DNA from: Paracoccaceae bacterium
GTDB taxonomy: Bacteria; Pseudomonadota; Alphaproteobacteria; Rhodobacterales; Rhodobacteraceae
Assembly (NCBI GenBank): GCA_013214665.1
Contig: JABSSA010000082.1
Span: forward strand, 1-39,294
Length of the DNA stretch: 39,294 nt
Direction of reading: 5' to 3'
The translations under genes and the position numbers were made by a program. This document shows, piece by piece, positions 23,397-31,026 of the stretch (within the stretch, counting starts at the first letter, position 1; each line of letters begins with the position of its first letter). The notes below the pieces were generated by a model that searched no databases, was not told the origin of the DNA, and saw only the letters and a list, made by a program, of their open reading frames with translations.

Positions 23397-23776
23397 CACT
23401 CGTCGAACGAAATATCTTTGACGATTTCCCGCAGAGCCACGCCCAGCAAGTCGTCTTTCACACGCACCAGATCACCGCGCGCAACCGTTCGGTCGTTGAT
23501 CATGACATCAACCGGCTCACCGACCTTGCGGTCAAGTTCGATCACAGAGCCTTTGGTCAGCTCCAGAAGCTCCCCGATTGGCATTTTCGAGCGGCCCAGA
23601 ACCACCCTTACATCCATCTTCAAGCCCAGGATCGCAGCAACGGTTTTGCCGTTCTCATCCTGCGGCATATTTGCGGCGACATCCTCAGCCTTTGGGAGGG
23701 AGGATTCGGGGGCGTCCGTTCCTTCGGGGGCCGCGTCTTGCACCTCTGCAGTGTCGTCTTGGGGCGTTTCCACCAT
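23396..23776 (-). CDS. fliN: Flagellar motor switch protein FliN
   Basis: This 126-residue protein has an acidic, flexible N terminus (1-45) and a SpoA domain: ILGLKMDVRVVLGRSKMPIGELLELTKGSVIELDRKVGEPVDVMINDR, then GDLVRVKDDLLGVALREI. It forms the lower C ring and docks FliH for export. It lies 4 bases after the fliH-like gene and overlaps fliP. Confidence 0.95.
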   Translation of the reverse strand: MVETPQDDTAEVQDAAPEGTDAPESSLPKAEDVAANMPQDENGKTVAAILGLKMDVRVVLGRSKMPIGELLELTKGSVIELDRKVGEPVDVMINDRTVARGDLVRVKDDLLGVALREIVKDISFDE

Positions 23777-23780
23777 GTGC

Positions 23781-24437
23781 CTATTCCTCTGCTCTCAGGC
23801 CTGCGGCTGCGGCCATGTTATGAAGTTCTTCCATCAGCGCGGCGCTGGCTGTGTCGAGGCAATATTCAAACCGCCCTTCGCGCCACGTGACGTTCGCGGT
23901 TGGCCCTGTGTCATCCGAAGTGATTTTGATGCGCTGATCCGCACCATCACCGCCCCCATCCTGCGCAAGCATGTCTTGCAAGGCCGTCGCCACAGCAGGG
24001 TGCGCCTGAACGCGGATCTCAGAGCTGGTCTGTATTGTCTGCAAAGCCTCTTGAACGCGCGCCAAGGCCAGCTGTTCGCCGTAAGCATCCAGAAATTCGG
24101 GAACGAACCGCTCGGCGATGCCCAGAAACATCTCATAAACTTCCCGGTGCGTTGCCTCTTGTCGTGTGGCGTCGCGTTGTAGAAGTTCGGCCAAATGCCC
24201 TTGGATCACTGCGTGATCCGCCCGCATCTGCGCCGCATCGCTTTCCGCGTATTGTGTTTGCAGCGCCTGAGTGGCCACAGCGTGACCTTCGTCATAGCCC
24301 GCTTGCCGCGCTTCGGCCAAAAGATCATCCAGATTCAACTCGCGCGGCGGCTCAGCGAAGTCTTCTTCGATCTCTTCGACCGGTGGGCCTTCGTCTGGCC
24401 GGGCCTCGTCGAAATTTCTGAAAAACAGGTCAATCAT
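23781..24437 (-). CDS. fliH: FliH-like flagellar export regulator
   Basis: This 218-residue acidic protein has a central heptad-rich region (LLAEARQAGYDEGHAVATQALQTQYAESDAAQ). Its C-terminal domain, RVQEALQTIQTSSEIRVQAHPAVATALQDML then VTWREGRFEYCLDT, is FliH/YscL-like. FliH binds FliI and the C ring and regulates the export ATPase. The start overlaps the fliF stop (ATGA). Sequence similarity is weak, as usual for FliH; position between fliF and fliN supports the call. Confidence 0.8.
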   Translation of the reverse strand: MIDLFFRNFDEARPDEGPPVEEIEEDFAEPPRELNLDDLLAEARQAGYDEGHAVATQALQTQYAESDAAQMRADHAVIQGHLAELLQRDATRQEATHREVYEMFLGIAERFVPEFLDAYGEQLALARVQEALQTIQTSSEIRVQAHPAVATALQDMLAQDGGGDGADQRIKITSDDTGPTANVTWREGRFEYCLDTASAALMEELHNMAAAAGLRAEE

Positions 24438-26158
24438 GCTTCGGCCTCAGCCATCAACCATTGACGCAGAACCCGCAGGGCCTCGTCTGGTTTTTCATCT
24501 GCCAAAGTGCGTACAAGATCGATCTTCTTGCGCTGCAATCCGCCAGCGATACCGTCGGTTGTCACCAACGCCTCATCGTCCAGCGGCGCCAAAGCCCCGG
24601 CTTCGGCGGCTTGCCCTGGCAACGCAGGCACGCCACCTTCCATTGCCCCGGCACCGGGCAATTGACCCGCCCCACCAGCGCCTTCAAGCTGCGGCAGACC
24701 CGGTTGGGCATCGGCCGCCAATGCATCGCCTTGTGGTGCTTCCAATGCGCCTTCGGCTTCTGGTGCATCCAGCTCTTTCGTCGGATCGGGGTTCAACTGG
24801 CGCAGCAGCGGGCGCACGCCCAACAACAAAACCAAGCCGATCAGCACAATACCCATCAATCCACGCACGATTGGCACAATGTTGTCTGCCAGCCGCTCGG
24901 TCGCCGACGTGGATACCGGCTCGCCCAGATCCATCGAATAATCCATGAACCGCATACTATCCACAGACACGCTGTCACCGCGCTCCGCCTCAAACCCTAC
25001 GGCGGATTTGATCAGCTCCGACAACCGCGCCAGCTCTTCTTCGCTGCGCTCGGTGTATTCGACATCTGCCCCATCGACGGCATAGATGCCGTTAACCAAA
25101 ACCGCGACCGTGATACGTTTGACATCACCCGCTTCACGCACGATTTCGCGACGCGTGTTGCCGATCTCGTACCGCACCGTTTCATCCGATTCAGACCGGT
25201 TGTTGGTGGCCCCTGCCCCGCCTGGTTCTGCGAGCGCTGCCGGGATATTGTTTTCCACCCCAACATTGCCGCCGCTGTCGGTATCAGACTGGTTTTCCGA
25301 TTTGCTTTCCGTCGACCGCACCACCTGCTGATCTGGGTCAAACGTTTGTTCGACCAGCATTTCACGCTCAGTTGTCAGATCCACATTCACCCGCACCCGC
25401 GCGTTGCCCGCGCCCACACGTGCGGTCAGGATGCTGGTGATTTCCCGCGACAGGCGGTCTTCGATCGCGGTCTTGGTCGATTGGATCGTGACCTGGCCAT
25501 CGTTGCCTGCCTCTTGCGCCAAAATGGTCTCACCATTGGCGGACAGCACGGTCACGCGCCCCACCTCAAGCTCGGACACCGCGGACGCCACAAGATTGCG
25601 CACCGCAATCGCCTGTTTCTTAGTCACCGCGCGGCCCGAATTCGGGCGCAAAATCACAGAGGCGCGTGGTGCCGGAATTTCCGTGGAAAACGGTTCGCGT
25701 TCAGGCAGCACGAGGTGCACCCGCGCGCTTTGGATACCATCCAGCGTTTTGATCGAACGGGCAAGTTCGCCCTCCATCGCGCGCAGGCGGTTCACCCGCT
25801 GCAGGAAGGAGTTCATTGCCAAACCACTTTGGTCGTCGAAAAGCTCCCACCCCGGTTCGCCGTCCACCGGGCCTCCGGCTTCGGCGACAACCATACGTGC
25901 GCGCGCCAGATCTTCGCGCGGCACTGAGACCCCGGATCCATCCTCTGAAATGGCCGCGTTGATTCCCGCAGAGCTCAGAGTCGTCTGGACCGAATTGGCT
26001 GATCCGGTGGAGAGATTCGTGAACAAAGGCGCATAGTCCGGCCGGGTGATCGCCGTGAGCCCCAAGAACAAAAGTGCAAGGATAACAGCGCCTAAACCCA
26101 CGATAAGGGCGTATCTTTGCGACGCCTGATCAAGTATATTTCTTATAAGATCGCCCAT
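24434..26158 (-). CDS. fliF: Flagellar MS-ring protein FliF
   Basis: This 574-residue protein has a first membrane helix at about 19-42, then YAPLFTNLSTGSANSVQTTLSSAGI and the ring-building motif VPREDLARARMVVAEAGGPVDGEPGWELFDDQSGLAMNSFLQRVNRLRAMEGELARSI. VNVDLTTEREMLVEQTFDPDQQVVRS follows, with a second helix near 440-460. The C-terminal tail with EKPDEALRVLRQWL binds FliG. Start MGDLIRNILDQ (26158) fits the family better than the longer frame reaching 26236, which crosses the CtrA-like box. Confidence 0.96.
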   Translation of the reverse strand: MGDLIRNILDQASQRYALIVGLGAVILALLFLGLTAITRPDYAPLFTNLSTGSANSVQTTLSSAGINAAISEDGSGVSVPREDLARARMVVAEAGGPVDGEPGWELFDDQSGLAMNSFLQRVNRLRAMEGELARSIKTLDGIQSARVHLVLPEREPFSTEIPAPRASVILRPNSGRAVTKKQAIAVRNLVASAVSELEVGRVTVLSANGETILAQEAGNDGQVTIQSTKTAIEDRLSREITSILTARVGAGNARVRVNVDLTTEREMLVEQTFDPDQQVVRSTESKSENQSDTDSGGNVGVENNIPAALAEPGGAGATNNRSESDETVRYEIGNTRREIVREAGDVKRITVAVLVNGIYAVDGADVEYTERSEEELARLSELIKSAVGFEAERGDSVSVDSMRFMDYSMDLGEPVSTSATERLADNIVPIVRGLMGIVLIGLVLLLGVRPLLRQLNPDPTKELDAPEAEGALEAPQGDALAADAQPGLPQLEGAGGAGQLPGAGAMEGGVPALPGQAAEAGALAPLDDEALVTTDGIAGGLQRKKIDLVRTLADEKPDEALRVLRQWLMAEAEA

Positions 26159-26194
26159 ATCTTCACTGCCTGCCTGTTTTCCAAAAATAAACAT

Positions 26195-26209
26195 TAACCA
26201 GGCATTAAT
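26195..26209. promoter_or_regulatory. CtrA-like box between divergent fliF and fliL
   Basis: TTAA-CCAGGCA-TTAA, with exact seven-base spacing, lies 36 bases upstream of the fliF start and 81 bases upstream of the fliL start. It could serve either direction. Confidence 0.65.
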
Positions 26210-26290
26210 TTCAAGTACAATATTCTTGAAAAACAAGGACTGCCCAAGTACAGATTGAATCTATACTTGGTTGGGGATTCGAGTCTTTCC

Positions 26291-27013
26291 ATGGCGGACG
26301 ACAAGGACAAAAACAGCGAAGCCGCTGCGCCGGAAGAAGAGGCAGAGGGCAAAAAGCCCAAGTCCTCCCGGCTGCTGCTGATTGCCGCTGCGGTGACCTG
26401 CCTGCTCTCGCTTGGGGGCGGGTTCTATTTGGCGCGCATGGCCTTTTCCAACGACGCCGCCGCCTACGAGCCTGAGTACGTCGATGAAAAGAAAGACGAC
26501 AAAGGCGATGAGAAGATGGCCAAGAAAGAGGGTGGTGACGGTGAGAAGATGGCCAAGAAGGGCCAGATTGTAGATCCGCTGGCCAAGGATGGGCAGCCAG
26601 CCGAAGACGCCATAGCCTTGAAGGACAAGAAAGACGACAAGAAAAAGGATGACGGCAAGAAAGGCAAAGACGGCGAAGACGCAGTTGTGGAAGACAACGG
26701 GCTTCTCGAGTTTGCCGACTTCCTGACCAACATTCAGGGCTTTGATGCGAACGGCGCGCCGGTGAAGGCGTTTTTGAAAATGAACATCATCGTCGTCTAT
26801 CGCACCGACGAAGGCGCTTCGACGGCAGTGCGCGAGCGCCAGCCGTTCATGCGCGATGTGTTCAACGCCTATCTCCGCGGGCGCACGGAATCGGATGTGC
26901 GCGGCATGGCCGGTTTGCTGCAGGTCAAATCTGAACTCCTCAAACGCGCCCGCGCCGCAGTGGGAAGCGATCTGCCACAAGAAATCCTGATCAGCGATCT
27001 GATCATCCAGTAA
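26291..27013 (+). CDS. fliL: Flagellar basal-body associated protein FliL
   Basis: This 240-residue protein has a short acidic cytoplasmic end and one membrane helix (about 28-48). A long Lys/Asp/Glu-rich linker runs from about 55 to 135, and a C-terminal FliL periplasmic domain has ADFLTNIQGFDANGAPVKAFLKMNIIVVYR and PFMRDVFNAYLRGRT, ending EILISDLIIQ. The linker carries the repeated word GEKMAKK and is much longer than in most FliL proteins. FliL surrounds the stator and modulates torque. ATG 26291 (MADDKDK) is chosen over a TTG at 26255. Confidence 0.88.
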   Translation: MADDKDKNSEAAAPEEEAEGKKPKSSRLLLIAAAVTCLLSLGGGFYLARMAFSNDAAAYEPEYVDEKKDDKGDEKMAKKEGGDGEKMAKKGQIVDPLAKDGQPAEDAIALKDKKDDKKKDDGKKGKDGEDAVVEDNGLLEFADFLTNIQGFDANGAPVKAFLKMNIIVVYRTDEGASTAVRERQPFMRDVFNAYLRGRTESDVRGMAGLLQVKSELLKRARAAVGSDLPQEILISDLIIQ

Positions 27014-27031
27014 CGGGGCGAGCACACACGT

Positions 27032-27982
27032 ATGGCTGCTGCAGACACACAAACCTCAAGTCAGACAGGCGAATTGGTCGATGAGATCATCCGCATGTCG
27101 GACTTCAATTATGAGCGTCTGCCCATGCTCGACATCGTGGCGGAGCGCATGGTGGGCAATCTGTCTGGTATGCTGAGCGATTTGACACGCACGTTGTGTG
27201 AAACATCAATGATCCAGCTGGATTACGTGCCGATGGCACAGGTGGTCGAAGCACTGCCAAACCCGGCGATCTTTGGCATTGGCGTGGGCCATCCTTTCGA
27301 AGGTGAATTGATGGTTGCCGTGGATTACGCGTTGGTTGTTGTGGCCACCGAACTGATGCTGGGTGGGAACCCCAAAAAGATCGAAGTCGCCGAAGTGCGG
27401 GATTTCACAGCCATCGAACAGGGATTTGGTGAAAAACTCTCTGCCGGTGTTCTGAACGAATTGCAAAGCGCGTTTTCCACGGTGTTCCCAACCGATCTTG
27501 ATCTGGTGCGCATAGAGCTGGATCCTGAATCCGTCACAATCGCCAAGCAATCCAGTTTGTGTGTGCGCATGAAGTTCTCGGTCGCTATGGCCGGGCAGAC
27601 CGGTATTCTTGAGATCGTTGTGCCCTATGACGCGCTGGAACCGATCCGCCCAGATTTGGGCAAGATCTATTTTGGTGACCGTGGCGATACAGTGAACGCC
27701 TGGAAGACCCAACTTAACGGCCAAATCGAGCGCGCGGAGACCGAGCTGGAGGTGGTGCTGTCGGAATATGTGGTGCCCATTCAGACCATCATGAAATGGA
27801 AACCCGGCTCCGTGATCGAAGTGCGCGCCGAAGAAGGCCAAGAGGCCACCATCCGCGTGGCCGATACGCCGATGTTCAAATGCGAACTTGGCAAAAAGAA
27901 CAACGGCGTCGCCGCCGTGCAAATCACAGATTTTCTGGAACAAGACGACAAGGAGACAAAAAATGACCGCAATCATCGTTGA
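27032..27982 (+). CDS. fliM: Flagellar motor switch protein FliM
   Basis: This 316-residue protein includes NYERLPMLDIVAERMVGNLSGMLSDLTRTLCE, the middle domain, GIGVGHPFEGELMVAVDYALVVVATELMLGG, and a C-terminal SpoA domain (KTQLNGQIERAETELEVVLSEYVVPIQTIMKWKPGSVIEV). It links FliG and FliN in the C ring and is the target of CheY-P. The N-terminal CheY-binding peptide seen in enterobacteria (LSQ.EID) is not obvious; QTGELVDEII may replace it. It overlaps the next gene by 20 bases. Confidence 0.95.
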   Translation: MAAADTQTSSQTGELVDEIIRMSDFNYERLPMLDIVAERMVGNLSGMLSDLTRTLCETSMIQLDYVPMAQVVEALPNPAIFGIGVGHPFEGELMVAVDYALVVVATELMLGGNPKKIEVAEVRDFTAIEQGFGEKLSAGVLNELQSAFSTVFPTDLDLVRIELDPESVTIAKQSSLCVRMKFSVAMAGQTGILEIVVPYDALEPIRPDLGKIYFGDRGDTVNAWKTQLNGQIERAETELEVVLSEYVVPIQTIMKWKPGSVIEVRAEEGQEATIRVADTPMFKCELGKKNNGVAAVQITDFLEQDDKETKNDRNHR

Positions 27983-28364
27983 TGCCATCATCATGTGCCT
28001 GCTCGCAGGCAGCCTCGCGTATGGATACCGGGTGTCTCGCAAAGTTCAGGTCTTGATGCAGACCTTGAAGGAGCTTGAGCCGCTGGTCGAACAATTCTCA
28101 TGGGCTGTCGATAAGTCCGAGCAATCCGTTAACACCATGCGGGCCAGCATCTCGGATGCAGAACGGGTGGAAAAAACGCTGGAAAACGCGCGTCGGGCGC
28201 CAGAGCCACAGCCTGAGCCACGCGACAAACAAAAAGGGTTGGACATGCCATTCCTGCGCAAGCGAGCAGCCGAGCCTGAGTTTCCCGGGGTCAAATTGGT
28301 GCAAGACAAAAACGATCTGGTGAAGCGCTTTTTTGAGCTCACCCGCGATCCGCAAAAAGCCTAA
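27963..28364 (+). CDS. Small membrane-anchored flagellar-cluster protein (DUF6468-like)
   Basis: This 133-residue protein has an N-terminal membrane helix (MTAIIVDAIIMCLLAGSLAYGYRVSRKV), then a helical segment (LKELEPLVEQFSWAVDKSEQSVNTMRASISDAER) and a Pro/Glu-rich tail. It resembles DUF6468 proteins encoded after fliM in alphaproteobacteria, whose job is unknown. The start lies inside the fliM end, after AAGGAGAC. The overlap and the following motE argue for a motor-associated role. Confidence 0.65.
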   Translation: MTAIIVDAIIMCLLAGSLAYGYRVSRKVQVLMQTLKELEPLVEQFSWAVDKSEQSVNTMRASISDAERVEKTLENARRAPEPQPEPRDKQKGLDMPFLRKRAAEPEFPGVKLVQDKNDLVKRFFELTRDPQKA

Positions 28365-28375
28365 GGAGCTAACCA

Positions 28376-29035
28376 ATGGTTGCTGGGAAATTGATGCTGG
28401 GCGCGTTGGGCGCGTCGCTTTTGGCCAAAGCCGCGGTATCCGTGCCCGACATGTCGATTTTTACCGGCTCAACGGCCGCCGAGCCTGCCCAGATCATTCT
28501 GGCCGCTGGTGAGGATGACAGCAAAAAGCCCGCAGCGGAGCCTGAAGAGAATGTGCCTGAATTGGTCACGGATCTGCCGGAGCCCAAGGTTGACGAAAAC
28601 GCGATCGTCCCGGAAGAGCTGCTGCGCTCTATTCGGGTCGAACGCGATCTGCTGGCCGAGCAAAAGCGCCGCATCGATCTGGACCGGGCCGAAGTTGCTT
28701 TGGCACGCGAGGCGCTGACGATCGAAAAAGACTCGCTGACGGAGCTGCGCGACGAGATTGGCAATCTGCTGGATCGTATGGAAGCCGCCAAGACGGACGA
28801 TCTGGACCGGCTGATCGCCTTTTATTCCAGCATGAAGCCCGCAGATGCGGCGCGGATCATGGACGATCTGGACATCGAAACCACCGTGATGGTGATGGGC
28901 ACCATGAAGCCACGTAGTGCCGCACCCATTCTGGCGAAAATGGCTCCTGTGCGGGCACGAGCGGTTTCCAAGATCATCCTGGAACGTTCGCAATTGCCAG
29001 CGGATCAGGATTTGGTCGGTATCAAGCTCAAGTAA
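28376..29035 (+). CDS. motE: MotE-family motor chaperone
   Basis: This 219-residue protein has an N-terminal hydrophobic segment (1-24), an acidic linker and a heptad region (RVERDLLAEQKRRIDLDRAEVALAREALTIEKDSL). Its MgtE-N-like helical end is DLDRLIAFYSSMKPADAARIMDDLDIETTVMVMGTMKPRSAAPILAKM. This order matches MotE, known in Sinorhizobium as a periplasmic chaperone for the motility protein MotC. No motC is visible here, so the partner is uncertain. A strong terminator follows. Confidence 0.82.
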   Translation: MVAGKLMLGALGASLLAKAAVSVPDMSIFTGSTAAEPAQIILAAGEDDSKKPAAEPEENVPELVTDLPEPKVDENAIVPEELLRSIRVERDLLAEQKRRIDLDRAEVALAREALTIEKDSLTELRDEIGNLLDRMEAAKTDDLDRLIAFYSSMKPADAARIMDDLDIETTVMVMGTMKPRSAAPILAKMAPVRARAVSKIILERSQLPADQDLVGIKLK

Positions 29036-29093
29036 ATCTCTTAAACGTTCCGCCTGAATGCGGGGCGCCGTAATCTCCAACCTCCACCTCAAC

Positions 29094-29123
29094 AGACCTG
29101 CGCACCTGCGCAGGTCTTTTTTT
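29094..29123 (+). terminator. Rho-independent terminator after motE
   Basis: AGACCTGCGC (29094-29103) pairs perfectly with GCGCAGGTCT (29108-29117) around an ACCT loop, followed by a run of T to 29123. It ends the fliL-fliM-DUF6468-motE unit and lies 18 bases before the convergent flhB stop. Confidence 0.9.
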
Positions 29124-29141
29124 CTGCTCGGTGTGGCGAGG

Positions 29142-30266
29142 TTATTCCGTGCGCAGCATGGAACCGGAAGGTGGCTTGCGTTTCACGTTCTTTTGCAGAT
29201 CAAAGACATAGCTGACGATCTCGGCCACGATCTCCCAATGCTCGACTGGCACGATGTCTTCCAGTTCCACCGTATCGTAAAGCAAACGCGCCAGCGGTTT
29301 GTTTTCGATCACCGGCACCTCATGCTCAAAGGCGATCTCGCGGATACGGCGGGCCACATTATCGGCCCCTTTGGCCACGCAGCGCGGAGCCAGATCCACA
29401 TCCGGATCATATTGCAAGGCGACAGCATAATGCGTCGGGTTGGTCAGCACGAGTGTGGCCTGCGGCACAATTGAAACGGTGCGCTGATGCGAAAGATCCA
29501 TCCGCTGGCGCGCGCGCTTGGCCCGTACTTCGGGGGAGCCTTCGCTTTCTTTTTGTTCGTCTTTCAGATCCTTGTGGCTCATCCGCTGCTTTTTCATCCA
29601 CTCGAACCTGCGCCACAGGATATCGGCAATGGCAACTGGCACGACAAAGATGGCCACAGCAATCAACAGCTGGCGGGCAGCATCCGCGATGTAACCCAAC
29701 AGGTATTCCGGCAAGAACCCCGTGGTCTGCCAGATGGATTGCACGGCTGAATAGCTGATCCAGAGCGCCAAAGCGCCCACGACAAACACCTTCACCAGGC
29801 TTTTGGCCAACTCGACCAATGAGTTGAGCGAAAAGAGGCGTTTGAACCCCTCGCGCAGTGATACTTTGGACAGCTTGGGCTGAATGCGCTCAAAGGCGAT
29901 AACGGTCTGGCCCTGAATAACGGTGCCAAGGATCGCACCTACGATGAAGACCAGAAAGATGGGCGCAATGGAACGGGCCAGCATCATCGACACATCGCTC
30001 ATCACACTGCCGGCCTGCACGATGCCGGGCTGGCCGGGGGCAATCACGATCTCACCCGCCTTCTCAATCGTCGCCCAAAGCGCAGACACGATAGCTGGCA
30101 ATTGCCAGGGCAGCACCACAACCGTGACGCCAAGCAAGGCAAGGATCACCGTCATGTTCCCGGTTTCTCTGGAACTGGGTACATCCCCTTTCTTGCGCGC
30201 GTCCTGCAGCTTTTTCGGCGTCGGATCTAGGGTTTTTTCCGTACTGTCGTTTTGGTTCTCTGCCAT
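29142..30266 (-). CDS. flhB: Flagellar export switch protein FlhB
   Basis: This 374-residue protein has the N-terminal EKTLDPTPKKLQDARKKGDVPSSRE block and four membrane helices between about 38 and 215. Its cytoplasmic domain carries the self-cleavage site NPTH at about 276-279 (TLVLTNPTHYAVAL). Cleavage switches export from rod/hook to filament substrates. The start is 3 bases after fliR, and it is the last gene of the flgB operon. Confidence 0.96.
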   Translation of the reverse strand: MAENQNDSTEKTLDPTPKKLQDARKKGDVPSSRETGNMTVILALLGVTVVVLPWQLPAIVSALWATIEKAGEIVIAPGQPGIVQAGSVMSDVSMMLARSIAPIFLVFIVGAILGTVIQGQTVIAFERIQPKLSKVSLREGFKRLFSLNSLVELAKSLVKVFVVGALALWISYSAVQSIWQTTGFLPEYLLGYIADAARQLLIAVAIFVVPVAIADILWRRFEWMKKQRMSHKDLKDEQKESEGSPEVRAKRARQRMDLSHQRTVSIVPQATLVLTNPTHYAVALQYDPDVDLAPRCVAKGADNVARRIREIAFEHEVPVIENKPLARLLYDTVELEDIVPVEHWEIVAEIVSYVFDLQKNVKRKPPSGSMLRTE

Positions 30267-30269
30267 GGG

Positions 30270-31025
30270 TTACACGCGGAACCCCATAAGCCATTCCTGA
30301 AATTGCAGGATGTAGAATTCAAGGATCGACGGCATCGACAGCGCAAAGATTAACAACCCGAACCCGATCAACATGGACGCCGCCACAAAGAAGACCGGCA
30401 GCTGTGGCATCAGCCGGTTGGCCAACCCCATGCCCAGGTTCAAGATCACCCCCATCACAAAGAACGGCGCGGCGATGGCGGTGCCGACATAAAGGCTGTG
30501 CGCGCCCATCCGAACGATCTGATCCGCCAGATCGTGGATCATGATCAATCCCGGAGGAAATACGTCATAGCTGGCCAAAAGCGCTCTGAGGATGATGTGG
30601 TGGGTGTCCGTTGCGAAAATCAACGCCACGGCGCTGACCAACATCAGCGTGGCGACCATTGTCGCGCCTTCGAAGGATCCAAAAGACGGGCCAAAGGCAT
30701 TGGCGAGCCCCGAAACCTGCCCGATCTGGTAGCCTGCAAACTGCATCGACGCCAAAAGCACCCGCGCGCACAGCCCAATCCACAGGCCGATTGTCACCTC
30801 AAGACCCAGCATCATCGCCATACCCACCAGCCCGTCAGGAATGGCCGCAGGCAGCTTGACGATGGGCAAAAGGGCCGCGCACAGCACCAGCGCAAAAGAC
30901 AAGCGCGCCCGCACGGGGATTTGCACTTCGCCAAAGCCGGGCATGAACATCAGCGCCGAACCAAGACGTGCAACCACAAGAAAGTAAGAGAAGATCAGCC
31001 CAGCAACAAAGCCATCCAGCGTCAT
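30270..31025 (-). CDS. fliR: Flagellar export gate protein FliR
   Basis: This 251-residue membrane protein with about six helices matches FliR: RLGSALMFMPGFGEVQIPVRARLSFAL, GYQIGQVSGLANAFGPS, then PFFVMGVILNLGMGLANRLMPQLPVFFVAASMLIGFGLLI. It forms part of the FliPQR gate. The start follows the flhA stop by 1 base and flhB follows by 3 bases. fliP lies in another unit and fliQ is upstream in this one. Confidence 0.95.
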   Translation of the reverse strand: MTLDGFVAGLIFSYFLVVARLGSALMFMPGFGEVQIPVRARLSFALVLCAALLPIVKLPAAIPDGLVGMAMMLGLEVTIGLWIGLCARVLLASMQFAGYQIGQVSGLANAFGPSFGSFEGATMVATLMLVSAVALIFATDTHHIILRALLASYDVFPPGLIMIHDLADQIVRMGAHSLYVGTAIAAPFFVMGVILNLGMGLANRLMPQLPVFFVAASMLIGFGLLIFALSMPSILEFYILQFQEWLMGFRV

Positions 31026-31026
31026 C

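Noticed and set aside
24461-25927. Long + strand open frame of 488 codons opposite fliF
   Set aside because: It is antisense to a certain fliF gene in a GC-rich codon-biased region; the product has no recognisable motif and is rich in His, Arg and Gln, typical of a shadow frame.
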